Below are positions 48,350 to 58,216 of a stretch of 64,000 nt of DNA, in pieces; within the stretch, counting starts at the first letter, position 1; the number at the start of each line of letters is the position of its first letter. Both the position numbers and the translations under genes were made by a program. Source of the DNA: Gammaproteobacteria bacterium (lineage in GTDB: Bacteria; Pseudomonadota; Gammaproteobacteria; Xanthomonadales; Wenzhouxiangellaceae); contig PWYW01000028.1 of assembly GCA_003567685.1 (NCBI GenBank), forward strand, positions 1 through 64,000, given 5' to 3'. The notes beneath the pieces are model-generated. The model searched no databases. It was given only the letters and a program-made list of their open reading frames with translations, and was not told the origin of the DNA.

Positions 48350-48997
48350 ATGCCCCCCAGCCGCATCCCGACGTCGTCCCAGACCGAGCCTCATCCGCGG
48401 CTTGAAGCCGTTGTTCGACGGCATCGCCAAACAACCTGGCGGTCGCCCTTGCGGGCGTTCAGTGTGCCGGCCTTCCGCCAGATCACGCCGTTTGCCGAGT
48501 CGGCCTCGCGACTGATTATCGATGCCGGCTGCGGCACCGGGCATTCAACCCGCGCTTTGGCCCTGGCTTACCCGCTGGCGCATGTCATTGGTGTCGATCA
48601 GTCGGCGGAAAGATTGAGCCGTGCCCCGGAGTTGCCGGACAATGCGTGCCTGCTACGTGCTGAGCTGGCCGATTTCTGGCGGCTGCTGCAGGCGGCTGGG
48701 TGGCCGGTCGAGCACCACTATCTTTTTTATCCGAACCCCTGGCCCAAGCCGGCCCACCTGAAACGCCGCTGGCACGCCCACCCGGTATTCCCCTGTTTGC
48801 TGGCGATTGGCGGCCGGCTTGAATTGCGCACCAACTTTTCGCTCTATGCCAGGGAATTCCAGCAGGCGCTGCATTACTCAGGTCATGCTGACGCATCACT
48901 GCTACAGTTGCCGGCTGAGGAGCCAGTCAGTCCATTCGAAAGCAAATACCGGGACAGTGGGCATCCTCTTTATCAAGTGATTGTTGACCTTTCCTGA
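48350..48997 (+). CDS. TrmB-family (tRNA guanine-N7) SAM methyltransferase, divergent
   Basis: LIIDAGCGTGHSTRALALAYPLAHVIGVDQS; YLFYPNPWPKPAHLKRRWHAHPVFPCLL. Confidence 0.75.
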   Translation: MPPSRIPTSSQTEPHPRLEAVVRRHRQTTWRSPLRAFSVPAFRQITPFAESASRLIIDAGCGTGHSTRALALAYPLAHVIGVDQSAERLSRAPELPDNACLLRAELADFWRLLQAAGWPVEHHYLFYPNPWPKPAHLKRRWHAHPVFPCLLAIGGRLELRTNFSLYAREFQQALHYSGHADASLLQLPAEEPVSPFESKYRDSGHPLYQVIVDLS

Positions 48998-49016
48998 CCA
49001 AGAGGATGTTTTAGCC

Positions 49017-49826
49017 ATGTTGAACAAGCACACCCTGGGCGTTTGCCTTGCCGCTGTCTTTGCCAGTTCGTCGGTCTTGGCCGATGACCGACTTCGTCAC
49101 GCCATTGCCGACCCCGAGCGGCCCGTTGCCCAGTCCGAACGCGATGACCAGCGCAACCCCTACGAGACGCTGACCTTTTTCGGTATTGAGCCAACCATGA
49201 CCGTTGTCGAGCTGTCACCGTCGGCTGGCTGGTATGCCGAGATCCTGGCCCCCTACCTGCGCGATGAAGGCCGCTACGTGGCTGCCCATTGGTCACTGGA
49301 GGGCGACAACGTGCCGGATTTCTATCGCCGAATTCGCGGCGAGTTCGAGGAGCGCTTTGGTGATCAGGAACGCTTCGGTGAAATCGACATCGTCGATTTC
49401 GCCCCGCCGGATCAAACCCGCTTGGGCGAGCCAGGTTCGGCCGATCTGGTGCTGAGCTTCCGCAACGTCCACGGCTGGAAGCGTGCGGGTACCTTTACCG
49501 ATGTGGTTCGGGCGGCCCATGAGGTGCTGAAGCCGGGTGGTGTTTTCGGTATCGTGAGTCATCGTTTGCCGGAAGACCGTGAGCAGGATCCGGAGGCGCG
49601 CTCTGGCTATGTCCACCAGAGCTGGGTAGTCGGTGTTCTCGAGTCCGAAGGGTTCCGGCTGGTCGAGGCGTCGGAAATCAATGCCAATCCTCGTGACACG
49701 GCAGACCACCCCAACGGGGTCTGGTCATTGCCGCCGGGGTTGCGAGTTGAGGACGAAGACGATCGTGAACGTTTTCGCGCTATTGGCGAGAGTGACCGCT
49801 TCACGCTCAAGTTTGTCAAGCGCTGA
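49017..49826 (+). CDS. Predicted exported SAM-dependent methyltransferase
   Basis: Signal peptide MLNKHTLGVCLAAVFASSSVLA; MTVVELSPSAGWYAEILAPYL; HEVLKPGGVFGIVSHR. Confidence 0.8.
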   Translation: MLNKHTLGVCLAAVFASSSVLADDRLRHAIADPERPVAQSERDDQRNPYETLTFFGIEPTMTVVELSPSAGWYAEILAPYLRDEGRYVAAHWSLEGDNVPDFYRRIRGEFEERFGDQERFGEIDIVDFAPPDQTRLGEPGSADLVLSFRNVHGWKRAGTFTDVVRAAHEVLKPGGVFGIVSHRLPEDREQDPEARSGYVHQSWVVGVLESEGFRLVEASEINANPRDTADHPNGVWSLPPGLRVEDEDDRERFRAIGESDRFTLKFVKR

Positions 49827-49897
49827 GTCGTGATCGTTCACCTGAGTTTTCACTGTCTCGGCATAGACTTGGCGCTGAGTTACACCCAGTCACCATC

Positions 49898-50482
49898 ATG
49901 AGCCAGTTGATTCAACTCGTTTATGCCAGCAAATCGCGCCTGCCTGCGACCAGTGACCAGGCAGGCGTCGAACCCGGCATCGCGCGCATTCTTACCCAGT
50001 CCCGTCGCAATAACCCCGGCAAGTCCATCGGCGGCGTGCTGTGCTACGGCAATGGGTTTTTCTTCCAGTGCCTGGAAGGGGAGCGAGAGATCGTCGAAGC
50101 CTTGTACGAACGAATCCAGTCAGACGATCGTCATGAAGACGTCCGCACGCTTCGTCACCGCGAAATCAAGGAACGCTCTTTCAACCTGTGGGCAATGAAG
50201 TATCTGTCGCTGGATCGGCGGGTAAACGCCGAACTCAAGAATCTGGGTCTGAGTCGTTTCGAGCCGTTTGAATTCAACGACGAGTGTATCGATAAAATGC
50301 TGGCACGCCTGAAAGAAGCAACCGAGGTGCACCGGCAACCGGCCGGAAATCGTCGGGAACCAGACCCGGCCCAGCGGGTCGAGACAGAGGATCCGGACAA
50401 GGCGCCTCTGTTGCTGCTGGGCGCTGGCGCCCTGCTGTTTGGCCTGGCGGCGGCCACCATGCTGGCTTTCGGTATCTTCTGA
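49898..50482 (+). CDS. BLUF domain protein with C-terminal transmembrane helix
   Basis: LIQLVYASKSRLP...GIARILTQSRRNNPGKSIGGVLCYGNGFFFQCLEGEREIVEALYERIQSDDRHEDVRTLRHREIKERSFNLWAMKYLSL; C-terminal APLLLLGAGALLFGLAAATMLAFGIF. Confidence 0.9.
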   Translation: MSQLIQLVYASKSRLPATSDQAGVEPGIARILTQSRRNNPGKSIGGVLCYGNGFFFQCLEGEREIVEALYERIQSDDRHEDVRTLRHREIKERSFNLWAMKYLSLDRRVNAELKNLGLSRFEPFEFNDECIDKMLARLKEATEVHRQPAGNRREPDPAQRVETEDPDKAPLLLLGAGALLFGLAAATMLAFGIF

Positions 50483-50583
50483 ACACCTGATGTGGCCAGC
50501 CGTCATCGGCTGGCCTGTCTTTGACGTTGGTCGAATCGGCCAAGCTCATTGGCAAGTCGGGCATCTTCGGCGAAAATGGCTGC

Positions 50584-52839
50584 ATGACTGATTCCATTTC
50601 CCGCTCGTCCGAATTCGAGCAGATTCCGCTGCGCGCCTACGCCGAGCGCGCCTACCTGGACTACGCCATGTATGTGGTGCTGGACCGCGCGCTACCGCAC
50701 GTCGGCGATGGCCTCAAGCCGGTGCAGCGCCGCATCATCTACGCGATGAGCGAGCTGGGCTTGTCGGCCGCCTCCAAGCACAAGAAGTCGGCCCGAACAG
50801 TGGGTGACGTGATCGGCAAATTCCACCCGCATGGCGACAGCGCCTGTTATGAGGCCATGGTACTGATGGCCCAGCCCTTTTCCTATCGCTATCCGCTGGT
50901 GGACGGGCAGGGCAACTTCGGTTCGCCGGATGACCCCAAGTCGTTCGCCGCCATGCGCTACACCGAGTCGCGCCTGTCGCCCTATGCCCGTGTGCTGCTG
51001 GCTGAACTGGGACAGGGCACGGCTGACTGGGTGCCCAACTTCGACGGCTCGCTGAAGGAACCCAAGTTGTTGCCGGCGCGGCTGCCCAACCTGCTGCTCA
51101 ATGGCGGACAGGGCATTGCCGTGGGCATGGCCACGGATATCCCGCCGCACAATCTGCGCGAGGTGGTCAGCGCCTGTGTCCGCCTGCTGGAAAAACCTTT
51201 GGCCAGCGTGGCCGAGCTGTGCGAGCACGTTCAGGCGCCCGATTTCCCGACCGGCGGCGAAATCATCAGTTCACCGGCCGATTTGCTGGCGCTGTATGAA
51301 TCCGGCAACGGCGCGGTGCGACAGCGGGCCGTGTGGGAGCGCGAGGGCGAGGAGGTCATCATTACGGCCTTGCCGCACCAGGTGTCGCCGGCCAAGGTGC
51401 TGGAGCAGATTGCCGCCCAGATGCAGGCCAAGAAGCTGCCGATGGTGGCTGATTTGCGCGATGAATCCGACCACGAGCACCCCACGCGGCTGGTCATCGT
51501 TCCGCGTTCGAATCGGGTGGATCTGGACGCGATGATGAACCACCTGTTTGCAACCACCGATCTGGAAAAGTCGATCCGGGTCAACTTCAATGTGATTGGC
51601 AATGACGGCCGGCCGGGCGTTCGCAATCTGCGCGAGCTGCTGCAGGAGTGGCTGGCCTACCGCCGCCAGACGGTGACCCGTCGGCTGGAATTCCGGCTTG
51701 ACCAGGTGGTTGACCGGCTGCACGTGCTGGAAGGCCTGTTGATCGCCTACCTCAATATCGACGAAGTCATCCACATCATTCGTACCGAAGATGAGCCGAA
51801 GCCGGTACTGATGGCCCGCTTCGGCCTGACGGCAACCCAGGCCGAAGCGATCCTGGAGCTCAAGCTCCGGCACCTGGCCAAGCTCGAAGAATTCAAGATT
51901 CGTGGCGAGAAGGACGAGCTGGAAGCCGAGCGAGATCGAATCCAGGCGCTACTCGATTCGCCGCGCAAACTGACTCGTTTGATTCGTGATGAACTGCTCG
52001 AAGACGCTGAAAAGTACGGCGATGAGCGACGGTCACGGCTGGTCCAGCGCGAAGCCGCCCAGGCGCTGAAGGAAACCGATCTTGTGCCGTCCGAGCCGGT
52101 CACGGTGGTGCTCAGCGAAAACGGCTGGGTGCGCGCGGCCAAAGGTCACGATATCCAGCCCGATGAACTGAACTACCGGGCCGGCGATGCCTACCTGGCC
52201 TCGGCCCGGGGGCGCAGCAACCAGCAGGCGGTGTTCCTGGATGACAGTGGTCGAAGCTATTCGCTCGCAGCGCACGAACTGCCCTCGGCACGCAGCCTGG
52301 GTGAACCGCTGACCGGGCGTTTCTCGCCGCCGGCTGGCGCGCAGTTCTGTTCGGCCGCGCTGGGCACGAACGAGCAACGGGTGATCCTGGCCAGCAGTGC
52401 CGGCTATGGCTTCGTTACCCGTCTTGAAAATCTGCATACCCGCCAGAAGGCGGGCAAACAGGTGCTTTCTCTGCCGGCCGGTTCGTCAGTGCTGCCGGTT
52501 GCCACGGTGCCCGATGACGAAGAGGCTGTTCTGATCTGCGCCACCACCGAAGGCCATCTGCTGGCCTATTACCTGAGCGAACTGCCCGAAATGGCGCGCG
52601 GCAAGGGCAACAAGCTGATCAACATCCCGCCCAAGGCGCGCCAGGGCGGGGAGCAGATGGCCGGTGCCATTGCCATCTCAGCCGGGCAGGACTGCCTGGT
52701 CTGGGCCGGCCAGCGCTACCTGCGCCTGTCCTGGTCCGATACCGAGAACTACTGGGGTGAACGCGCCCAGCGCGGCAAGAAACTGCCGCGCGGTTTCCAG
52801 AAAGTCAGCCGTCTGACCCTGGCCGACGACGGCAAGTAG
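50584..52839 (+). CDS. parC: DNA topoisomerase IV subunit A
   Basis: [87 protein letters not shown]. Confidence 0.97.
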   Translation: MTDSISRSSEFEQIPLRAYAERAYLDYAMYVVLDRALPHVGDGLKPVQRRIIYAMSELGLSAASKHKKSARTVGDVIGKFHPHGDSACYEAMVLMAQPFSYRYPLVDGQGNFGSPDDPKSFAAMRYTESRLSPYARVLLAELGQGTADWVPNFDGSLKEPKLLPARLPNLLLNGGQGIAVGMATDIPPHNLREVVSACVRLLEKPLASVAELCEHVQAPDFPTGGEIISSPADLLALYESGNGAVRQRAVWEREGEEVIITALPHQVSPAKVLEQIAAQMQAKKLPMVADLRDESDHEHPTRLVIVPRSNRVDLDAMMNHLFATTDLEKSIRVNFNVIGNDGRPGVRNLRELLQEWLAYRRQTVTRRLEFRLDQVVDRLHVLEGLLIAYLNIDEVIHIIRTEDEPKPVLMARFGLTATQAEAILELKLRHLAKLEEFKIRGEKDELEAERDRIQALLDSPRKLTRLIRDELLEDAEKYGDERRSRLVQREAAQALKETDLVPSEPVTVVLSENGWVRAAKGHDIQPDELNYRAGDAYLASARGRSNQQAVFLDDSGRSYSLAAHELPSARSLGEPLTGRFSPPAGAQFCSAALGTNEQRVILASSAGYGFVTRLENLHTRQKAGKQVLSLPAGSSVLPVATVPDDEEAVLICATTEGHLLAYYLSELPEMARGKGNKLINIPPKARQGGEQMAGAIAISAGQDCLVWAGQRYLRLSWSDTENYWGERAQRGKKLPRGFQKVSRLTLADDGK

Positions 52840-52886
52840 TGCAGAGAGCTCCCGGGGCCTGTATTCCAGGCTCCGGGAATTCGAAG

Positions 52887-55328
52887 TTAGTCGGCTGTTT
52901 CCTCGCGCAGATGTTCGTCCAGCCAGGTGACGGTTTCCCACAGCATGTGCAGCACGGACTCGCGGGCGCGGTAGCCGTGCGACTCCAGCGGCAGCATCAC
53001 CAGGCGGGCGGTGCCGCCCAGGCCGCGAATGGCCTGGTAGAGGCGCTCGCTCTGCATCGGGAAAGTGCCGGAGTTGTTGTCTTCCATGCCGTGGATGATC
53101 AGCAACGGCTCGGTCATCCGGTGCATATGGAAAAACGGTGAGACCTCGATATACAACTCCGTGTCGTCCCACAGCGTACGCTGCTCCGATTGGAAGCCGA
53201 ACGGCGTGAGCGTGCGGTTATAGGCACCCGACCGGGCAATGCCGGTGCGGAACAGCTCGGTATGGGCCAGCAGACTGGCGGTCATGAAGGCACCGTAGGA
53301 GTGCCCGCCAATAGCCACGCGCTCCGGGTCGGTCACGCCACGGCTGACACCAGCGTCAATCGCGGCGCGTGCGTTCAGCGTCAGCTCTTCGACGAAGCGG
53401 TCATTGGGCTCCATGCCTTCATCGGCGATGACCGGCATGGTGGCATTGTCCAGCACCGCATAGCCTTGGGTGGCCAGGAACTGTGCGCTCCAGTAACTGA
53501 GCCGGTTGAATCGGTAGGGTGAGTCGGTGATCTGGCCGGCGGCGTCGGCGCTCAGGAACTCGCGCGGATAAGCCCAGACGACAGTTGGCAGGGGACCATC
53601 GCGCTCGGCATCGTAGCCGGCCGGCAGCAGCAGCGTGGCCGATAACAGCACACCGTCGTCGCGCTCGAAGCTGATCAACTCTCGATGGATATCGCGCATC
53701 TCCGGCAGCGGGTGCGGCGTGGTCGTCAGGCGGTCGAGGCGATCATCGGCAATGTGGCGAGCGAAGAAATCCGGCGGCTCGTCAGCCGACTCGCGCTGGG
53801 TCAGCAGTACACCGTGGTCACCACCCAGAAAACCCAGTGGCTGTTCCAGATAGGGCGACTCCGACTGCCACAGCCGGCGGCTTTCGCGGTCATTCAGGCC
53901 GAAGCGGTCGACGAAGGGCCGGCTCCCTTCCGGCGAGGCACCCTGGCCCAGCAGGAACATGTCGCCGTCAGCCAGCAGCAGGCGAGTCTGGCCACGTTCA
54001 TCCTGATAGGTTGCCGGTGTACCCGGGTCGCCGTAGCGATCTTCATAGCGCCGTTCCCACAACACTGCGCCGGGTTGGTCGGCTTGATCGGGTGCGACCA
54101 GTGAAACACGCTCGGTTCTGTCGGCCCACCAGCGTTGCCAAACGATGGCGTGGTCGCCATCACCGGGGATCATCCAGCGGACGCGGTAAGGTGAACTCAT
54201 TACCCGCCGTGGCTCGGCGGTAAATGGCGCGCGAAGCTGCAGGACGTGGTCGCGTTCATCAGCCTCGTTGGCCGGGTTGCCGCCGTCGGCGGCTTCCACC
54301 CAAATCAGGGTGGCATCGGCATCGCCGCGCCAGATCGGCGATCGGGGCCCTTCAATCACGGCATCAAAGGCGATGGGCAGGTTGTCGGCCAGCGGCAGGT
54401 CGGCCAGGCGGTGACGGGGTTCACCATCGCGCGACCAGACTTCCAGGCTATGGGCAAAGCGGCTGAAGGGAACGGCATAGGACCACGGCGGGGTGAGTCG
54501 CATGACGAGCAGATACTCGCCGTCAGGTGATGGGCTGAAGCCGGGCAGCAAGCCGGGCTGGCCGATGGCCTCGGCACTGCCGTCGAGGTTGATGCGGAAG
54601 AGCTGAGTCGTGAAGTGATGCTCGAACAGTCGTTCGTCGTGACTGTTGCTCAGAAGATCCTGGAAGGTCCGGGCTGGCGCACTGCGGCCGCGGCTTTCGG
54701 TGACGACTGGACCGCTGGGCAGCCGGTTGCTTTGCTCCGGTGCTGCGGTGCCTGCAGGCAGGCTGCGAACAATGACCGACTGGCTGTTCGGTGTCCACTC
54801 GAGAAACGTCCTGGCAACCGAGCCCCAGCCCCGGTTCCAGGCGGCATGAATGGGTTTGTTGATCCAGCGGCGAGCCGTGGCGCTGGCGACATCGACGCGC
54901 CACAGCGTAACGGCGTCTGCCTCGATGTGAAGCAGCGCGATGTGGGCCCCGTCGGGCGACCATTCGGCAACCAGAATGCGCGGGTTGTCCGGCAGGCCCG
55001 AGATGGCAACCGGCTGGCCGCTGCCCTCGGTTGAAACCAGTTCGAGTTCGCTGAAGTAGCGTGCCTGAGCCGGCGCGTGATTAACCGGATTGAAACGCAG
55101 GCCGGCCAGGCGCAGCTCGGGCTCGGCAAGATCGGCCAGGCTTGGCAGGGCGGGCGGTGTCATCAACAGCATCTGGCTGCCGTCAGGCGATGCGCTGGCG
55201 GCCACGGGTGGAGCCATGTCGACAAGTGCAATCACTTCGGGCGGCGGCTCACGGTAGCTGGTCTGGACCGAGGTGGCCGACAGATGCAGTGGCAACAGCA
55301 GGGCAAGCAGGCAAAGCAGAATTCTCAT
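52887..55328 (-). CDS. S9 family (prolyl oligopeptidase) peptidase, secreted
   Basis: Signal peptide; GGHSYGAFMTASLLAHTELF; LLIIHGMEDNNSGTFPMQSERLYQAI; LPLESHGY. Confidence 0.9.
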   Translation of the reverse strand: MRILLCLLALLLPLHLSATSVQTSYREPPPEVIALVDMAPPVAASASPDGSQMLLMTPPALPSLADLAEPELRLAGLRFNPVNHAPAQARYFSELELVSTEGSGQPVAISGLPDNPRILVAEWSPDGAHIALLHIEADAVTLWRVDVASATARRWINKPIHAAWNRGWGSVARTFLEWTPNSQSVIVRSLPAGTAAPEQSNRLPSGPVVTESRGRSAPARTFQDLLSNSHDERLFEHHFTTQLFRINLDGSAEAIGQPGLLPGFSPSPDGEYLLVMRLTPPWSYAVPFSRFAHSLEVWSRDGEPRHRLADLPLADNLPIAFDAVIEGPRSPIWRGDADATLIWVEAADGGNPANEADERDHVLQLRAPFTAEPRRVMSSPYRVRWMIPGDGDHAIVWQRWWADRTERVSLVAPDQADQPGAVLWERRYEDRYGDPGTPATYQDERGQTRLLLADGDMFLLGQGASPEGSRPFVDRFGLNDRESRRLWQSESPYLEQPLGFLGGDHGVLLTQRESADEPPDFFARHIADDRLDRLTTTPHPLPEMRDIHRELISFERDDGVLLSATLLLPAGYDAERDGPLPTVVWAYPREFLSADAAGQITDSPYRFNRLSYWSAQFLATQGYAVLDNATMPVIADEGMEPNDRFVEELTLNARAAIDAGVSRGVTDPERVAIGGHSYGAFMTASLLAHTELFRTGIARSGAYNRTLTPFGFQSEQRTLWDDTELYIEVSPFFHMHRMTEPLLIIHGMEDNNSGTFPMQSERLYQAIRGLGGTARLVMLPLESHGYRARESVLHMLWETVTWLDEHLREETAD

Positions 55329-55401
55329 GGATCAGTCTCCCGGTAAAGCCGACCAGAATGCCGGCGGTGTTCGGTGTTCTCGAAGTCGACGAAACGATGG
55401 A

Positions 55402-57372
55402 TTACGGGGTGATTTCCAGCAGCAGGGCATCGGCGTCGAGAATGTCCTCGGCGCTGGCGGCCACCTGGCTGACCTGGCCGTCAAACGGCGCCTTGATGGC
55501 CAATTCCATTTTCATCGCCTCCATGACCGCGATAATCTGGCCTTCGCTGACCGACTCATCCTTGGCCACCCGAATTTCCAGCACCTTGCCCGGCATGGGG
55601 GCCAGGATGCGACCGTCGCCGGCACCGCCGGCCTCGGCCGCCTCGAAGCGGCGATGGCGCGAGACCGCCCAGCGCTGACCATCCAGGCAGATCTCGACGT
55701 GGGCCTCATCGCTGGCAAACAGTTGTACCTGTCGGCTCTGGCCGCCGATGGCCAGACTGTATTGATGATCGACCAGACGGGTCAGCCGAACCGGCAGAGC
55801 GGCATCCTGGCCGTCAAAGCAAACACGGACACCATCCTTACCTGGCCAGGCGTCGATCAACCAGCGCATGCCCTGGCATTCCAGGTCCAGTCGTTGGGCC
55901 TCGGCGCCGCCCGGTCGCCAGCCATCGGCGATGGCCCAGGGGTTGCTGCTTGAGGAGGCGGTTCCGGCCGCGTCCAGCCAGAACGCCGCAGCGGCAGCCA
56001 GCACGGCCTCCGGTGCGGTTTTCTCGCCGGTGATCTGTTCCAGGTCCCGGTCGAGAAGGCCGGTGTCGATGTCGCCCTTGACGAACACCGCGGCGGTGGC
56101 CAGTTGCTGCAAAAAGCCCAGGTTACTGGTCGGTCCGGCGATGAAACTGGCGGCCAGTGCCTGGTTAAGGCGGGCCAGGCAGGTTTCGCGGTCGCGATCA
56201 TGGACGATCAGCTTGGCGATCATCGGGTCGTAATGCATGCTGACTTCATCGCCGGCATCGACACCGCTGTCGATGCGGCAGCGCTCGCCATCCGGGAAAA
56301 CCAGGGCGCTCAAGCGGCCGGACGAGGGCACGAAACCGCGCGCCGGATCTTCGGCGTAAATGCGGGCTTCCATGGCGTGGCCGTTGGCCTGGATCTGGGG
56401 CTGGTTCAGCGGCAGGGGTTCGCCGGCGGCCACTCGAAGCTGCCATTCAACCAGGTCCAGACCGGTGATCATTTCGGTCACCGGATGCTCGACCTGCAGG
56501 CGGGTATTCATTTCCAGGAAGAAAAACTCATCGCCGTCGACCAGGAACTCCACCGTACCGGCGCCGCGATAATCCACCGCCTCGGCGGCCCGGACGGCGG
56601 CCGAGAGCAACGCTTCGCGCAGCGCCCCGGACAGGCCGGGCGCGGGTGCTTCCTCGATGATTTTCTGGTGCCGACGCTGGCTGGAACAGTCGCGCTCGAA
56701 CAGGTGCACCGTGTTGCCGTGGTTGTCGGCGAACACCTGGGCCTCGATATGGCGCGGTTGGGCCAGGTAGCGTTCCAGGATCATTCGTTCGTCGCCAAAG
56801 GCACCGCGGGCTTCACGACGGGCGCCGTTCAGGGCCTCGGCAAAGTCTTCGGCCCGCTCGACCACGCGCATGCCCTTGCCGCCGCCGCCGGCTGCCGCTT
56901 TCAGCATCAGCGGAAAACCGACCTCGGCGGCCTTGGCGCTGAGCGTTTCGTCATCCTGATCGGCACCGTGGTAGCCGGGGATCAGCGGTACGCCGGCCGG
57001 TTCCATGCGCGCCTTGGCGGCGGCCTTGGAGCCCATCAGTTCCATGGTTTCGGGCGAGGGACCTACCAGGGTCATGCCAGCATCGCGGACGGCGCGGGCA
57101 AACCCGGCGTTTTCAGACAGGAAGCCGTAGCCGGGGTGAATGGCATCCGCACCGGTTTCACGGGCTGCCGCCAGCACCTTGTCAACCGCCAGGTAGGACT
57201 CGCTGGCGGCCGCCGGCCCCAGCAAAACGGCCTGGTCGGCCAGCCGCACGTGCCGGGCGGAGGCGTCGGCCTCGGAATAGACGGCGATTGATCGAATACC
57301 CAGCGTTCTGCAGGTGCGGATGATCCGGCAGGCGATTTCGCCACGGTTGGCAATCAGAAGGGTCTTGAACAT
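55402..57372 (-). CDS. liuD: Biotin-dependent carboxylase alpha subunit (methylcrotonoyl-CoA carboxylase type)
   Basis: MFKTLLIANRGEIACRIIRTCRTLGI; biotin carboxylase core; C-terminal VMEAMKMELAIKAPFDG. Role assigned from the liuBCD-like cluster. Confidence 0.9.
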   Translation of the reverse strand: MFKTLLIANRGEIACRIIRTCRTLGIRSIAVYSEADASARHVRLADQAVLLGPAAASESYLAVDKVLAAARETGADAIHPGYGFLSENAGFARAVRDAGMTLVGPSPETMELMGSKAAAKARMEPAGVPLIPGYHGADQDDETLSAKAAEVGFPLMLKAAAGGGGKGMRVVERAEDFAEALNGARREARGAFGDERMILERYLAQPRHIEAQVFADNHGNTVHLFERDCSSQRRHQKIIEEAPAPGLSGALREALLSAAVRAAEAVDYRGAGTVEFLVDGDEFFFLEMNTRLQVEHPVTEMITGLDLVEWQLRVAAGEPLPLNQPQIQANGHAMEARIYAEDPARGFVPSSGRLSALVFPDGERCRIDSGVDAGDEVSMHYDPMIAKLIVHDRDRETCLARLNQALAASFIAGPTSNLGFLQQLATAAVFVKGDIDTGLLDRDLEQITGEKTAPEAVLAAAAAFWLDAAGTASSSSNPWAIADGWRPGGAEAQRLDLECQGMRWLIDAWPGKDGVRVCFDGQDAALPVRLTRLVDHQYSLAIGGQSRQVQLFASDEAHVEICLDGQRWAVSRHRRFEAAEAGGAGDGRILAPMPGKVLEIRVAKDESVSEGQIIAVMEAMKMELAIKAPFDGQVSQVAASAEDILDADALLLEITP

Positions 57373-57378
57373 GCGCGA

Positions 57379-58179
57379 TCAATCCTTGGTGGTGGGCGCG
57401 ACCCAGGCCGGGCTGCGCTTGTCCAGGAAGGCGTTAAGGCCTTCCTGGCCCTCGCGCGAGACGCGAAGGGCGGCAATCATTTCAGAGGTCTGGCGGTCCA
57501 GTGCATCGCTGTCGCCGGCGTGACTGGTGACCAGGCGAATCAAATCCTTGACGTGGGCCTGGGCGCGCGGACCGCCCTTGAGCAGCAGCTCGATCATGTC
57601 GAACAGGTGGCTGTCGATCTGGTCCGGGGGCACCTGGTCGGTAATCAGGCCAATCCGAACGGCGGTCGAGGTGTCCAGCTGTTCGCCGGTGAGCATGAAC
57701 CGGCGGGCGTGTTTGACGCCAATCTTCTGGACCACGAAGGGGGCGATGGTGGCAGGCGCCAGCCCCAGGCGAACCTCGGTCAGGCCAAAGCGCGCCCGCT
57801 CCGAGGCAACCGCCAGATCGCAGCAGGCGATCAGACCCACGCCACCGCCGAAGGCATGGCCATTGACCCGGGCGATGGTGGGGCAGGGCAGTTGGTCCAG
57901 CTTGCGCAGCATGGCGGCCAGGCGACGGGCGTCCGCCTGGTTCTCCGCTTCGCTACCGTCGGCCATCGAACGCATCCAGTTCAGATCAGCCCCGGCTGAA
58001 AACGAGTGGCCGGCACCGGTCAGAATGAGCACCCGGGTGCCGTCCCGGGCGATGCGGTCGAAGGCCGCGCTCAGCTCGGCGATCAACTCGGCGTTGAAGG
58101 CGTTGTGAACCGCCGGGCGGTTCAGCGTCAGCGTGGCAACGCCGCGCGGATCAGTGGTCAGGGTAAGCAAGTCAGTCAT
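57379..58179 (-). CDS. liuC: Enoyl-CoA hydratase family (methylglutaconyl-CoA hydratase type)
   Basis: LTLNRPAVHNAFNAELIAELSAAFD; GHSFSAGADLNWM; GHAFGGGVGLIACCDLAVAS; between liuB- and liuD-like genes. Confidence 0.9.
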   Translation of the reverse strand: MTDLLTLTTDPRGVATLTLNRPAVHNAFNAELIAELSAAFDRIARDGTRVLILTGAGHSFSAGADLNWMRSMADGSEAENQADARRLAAMLRKLDQLPCPTIARVNGHAFGGGVGLIACCDLAVASERARFGLTEVRLGLAPATIAPFVVQKIGVKHARRFMLTGEQLDTSTAVRIGLITDQVPPDQIDSHLFDMIELLLKGGPRAQAHVKDLIRLVTSHAGDSDALDRQTSEMIAALRVSREGQEGLNAFLDKRSPAWVAPTTKD

Positions 58180-58216
58180 GGGTGATTCCGGTTGTCGATG
58201 TTTGAACAGCCTGGGA

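Noticed and set aside
50884-51000. Quinolone-resistance change in parC
   Set aside because: The [13 protein letters not shown] region has the susceptible-type Ser and Glu at the usual positions.
52851-52877. Hairpin TCCCGGGGCCTG/CAGGCTCCGGGA after parC as a rho-independent terminator
   Set aside because: Stem is imperfect and lacks a T-tract on the plus strand; possible but not supported.
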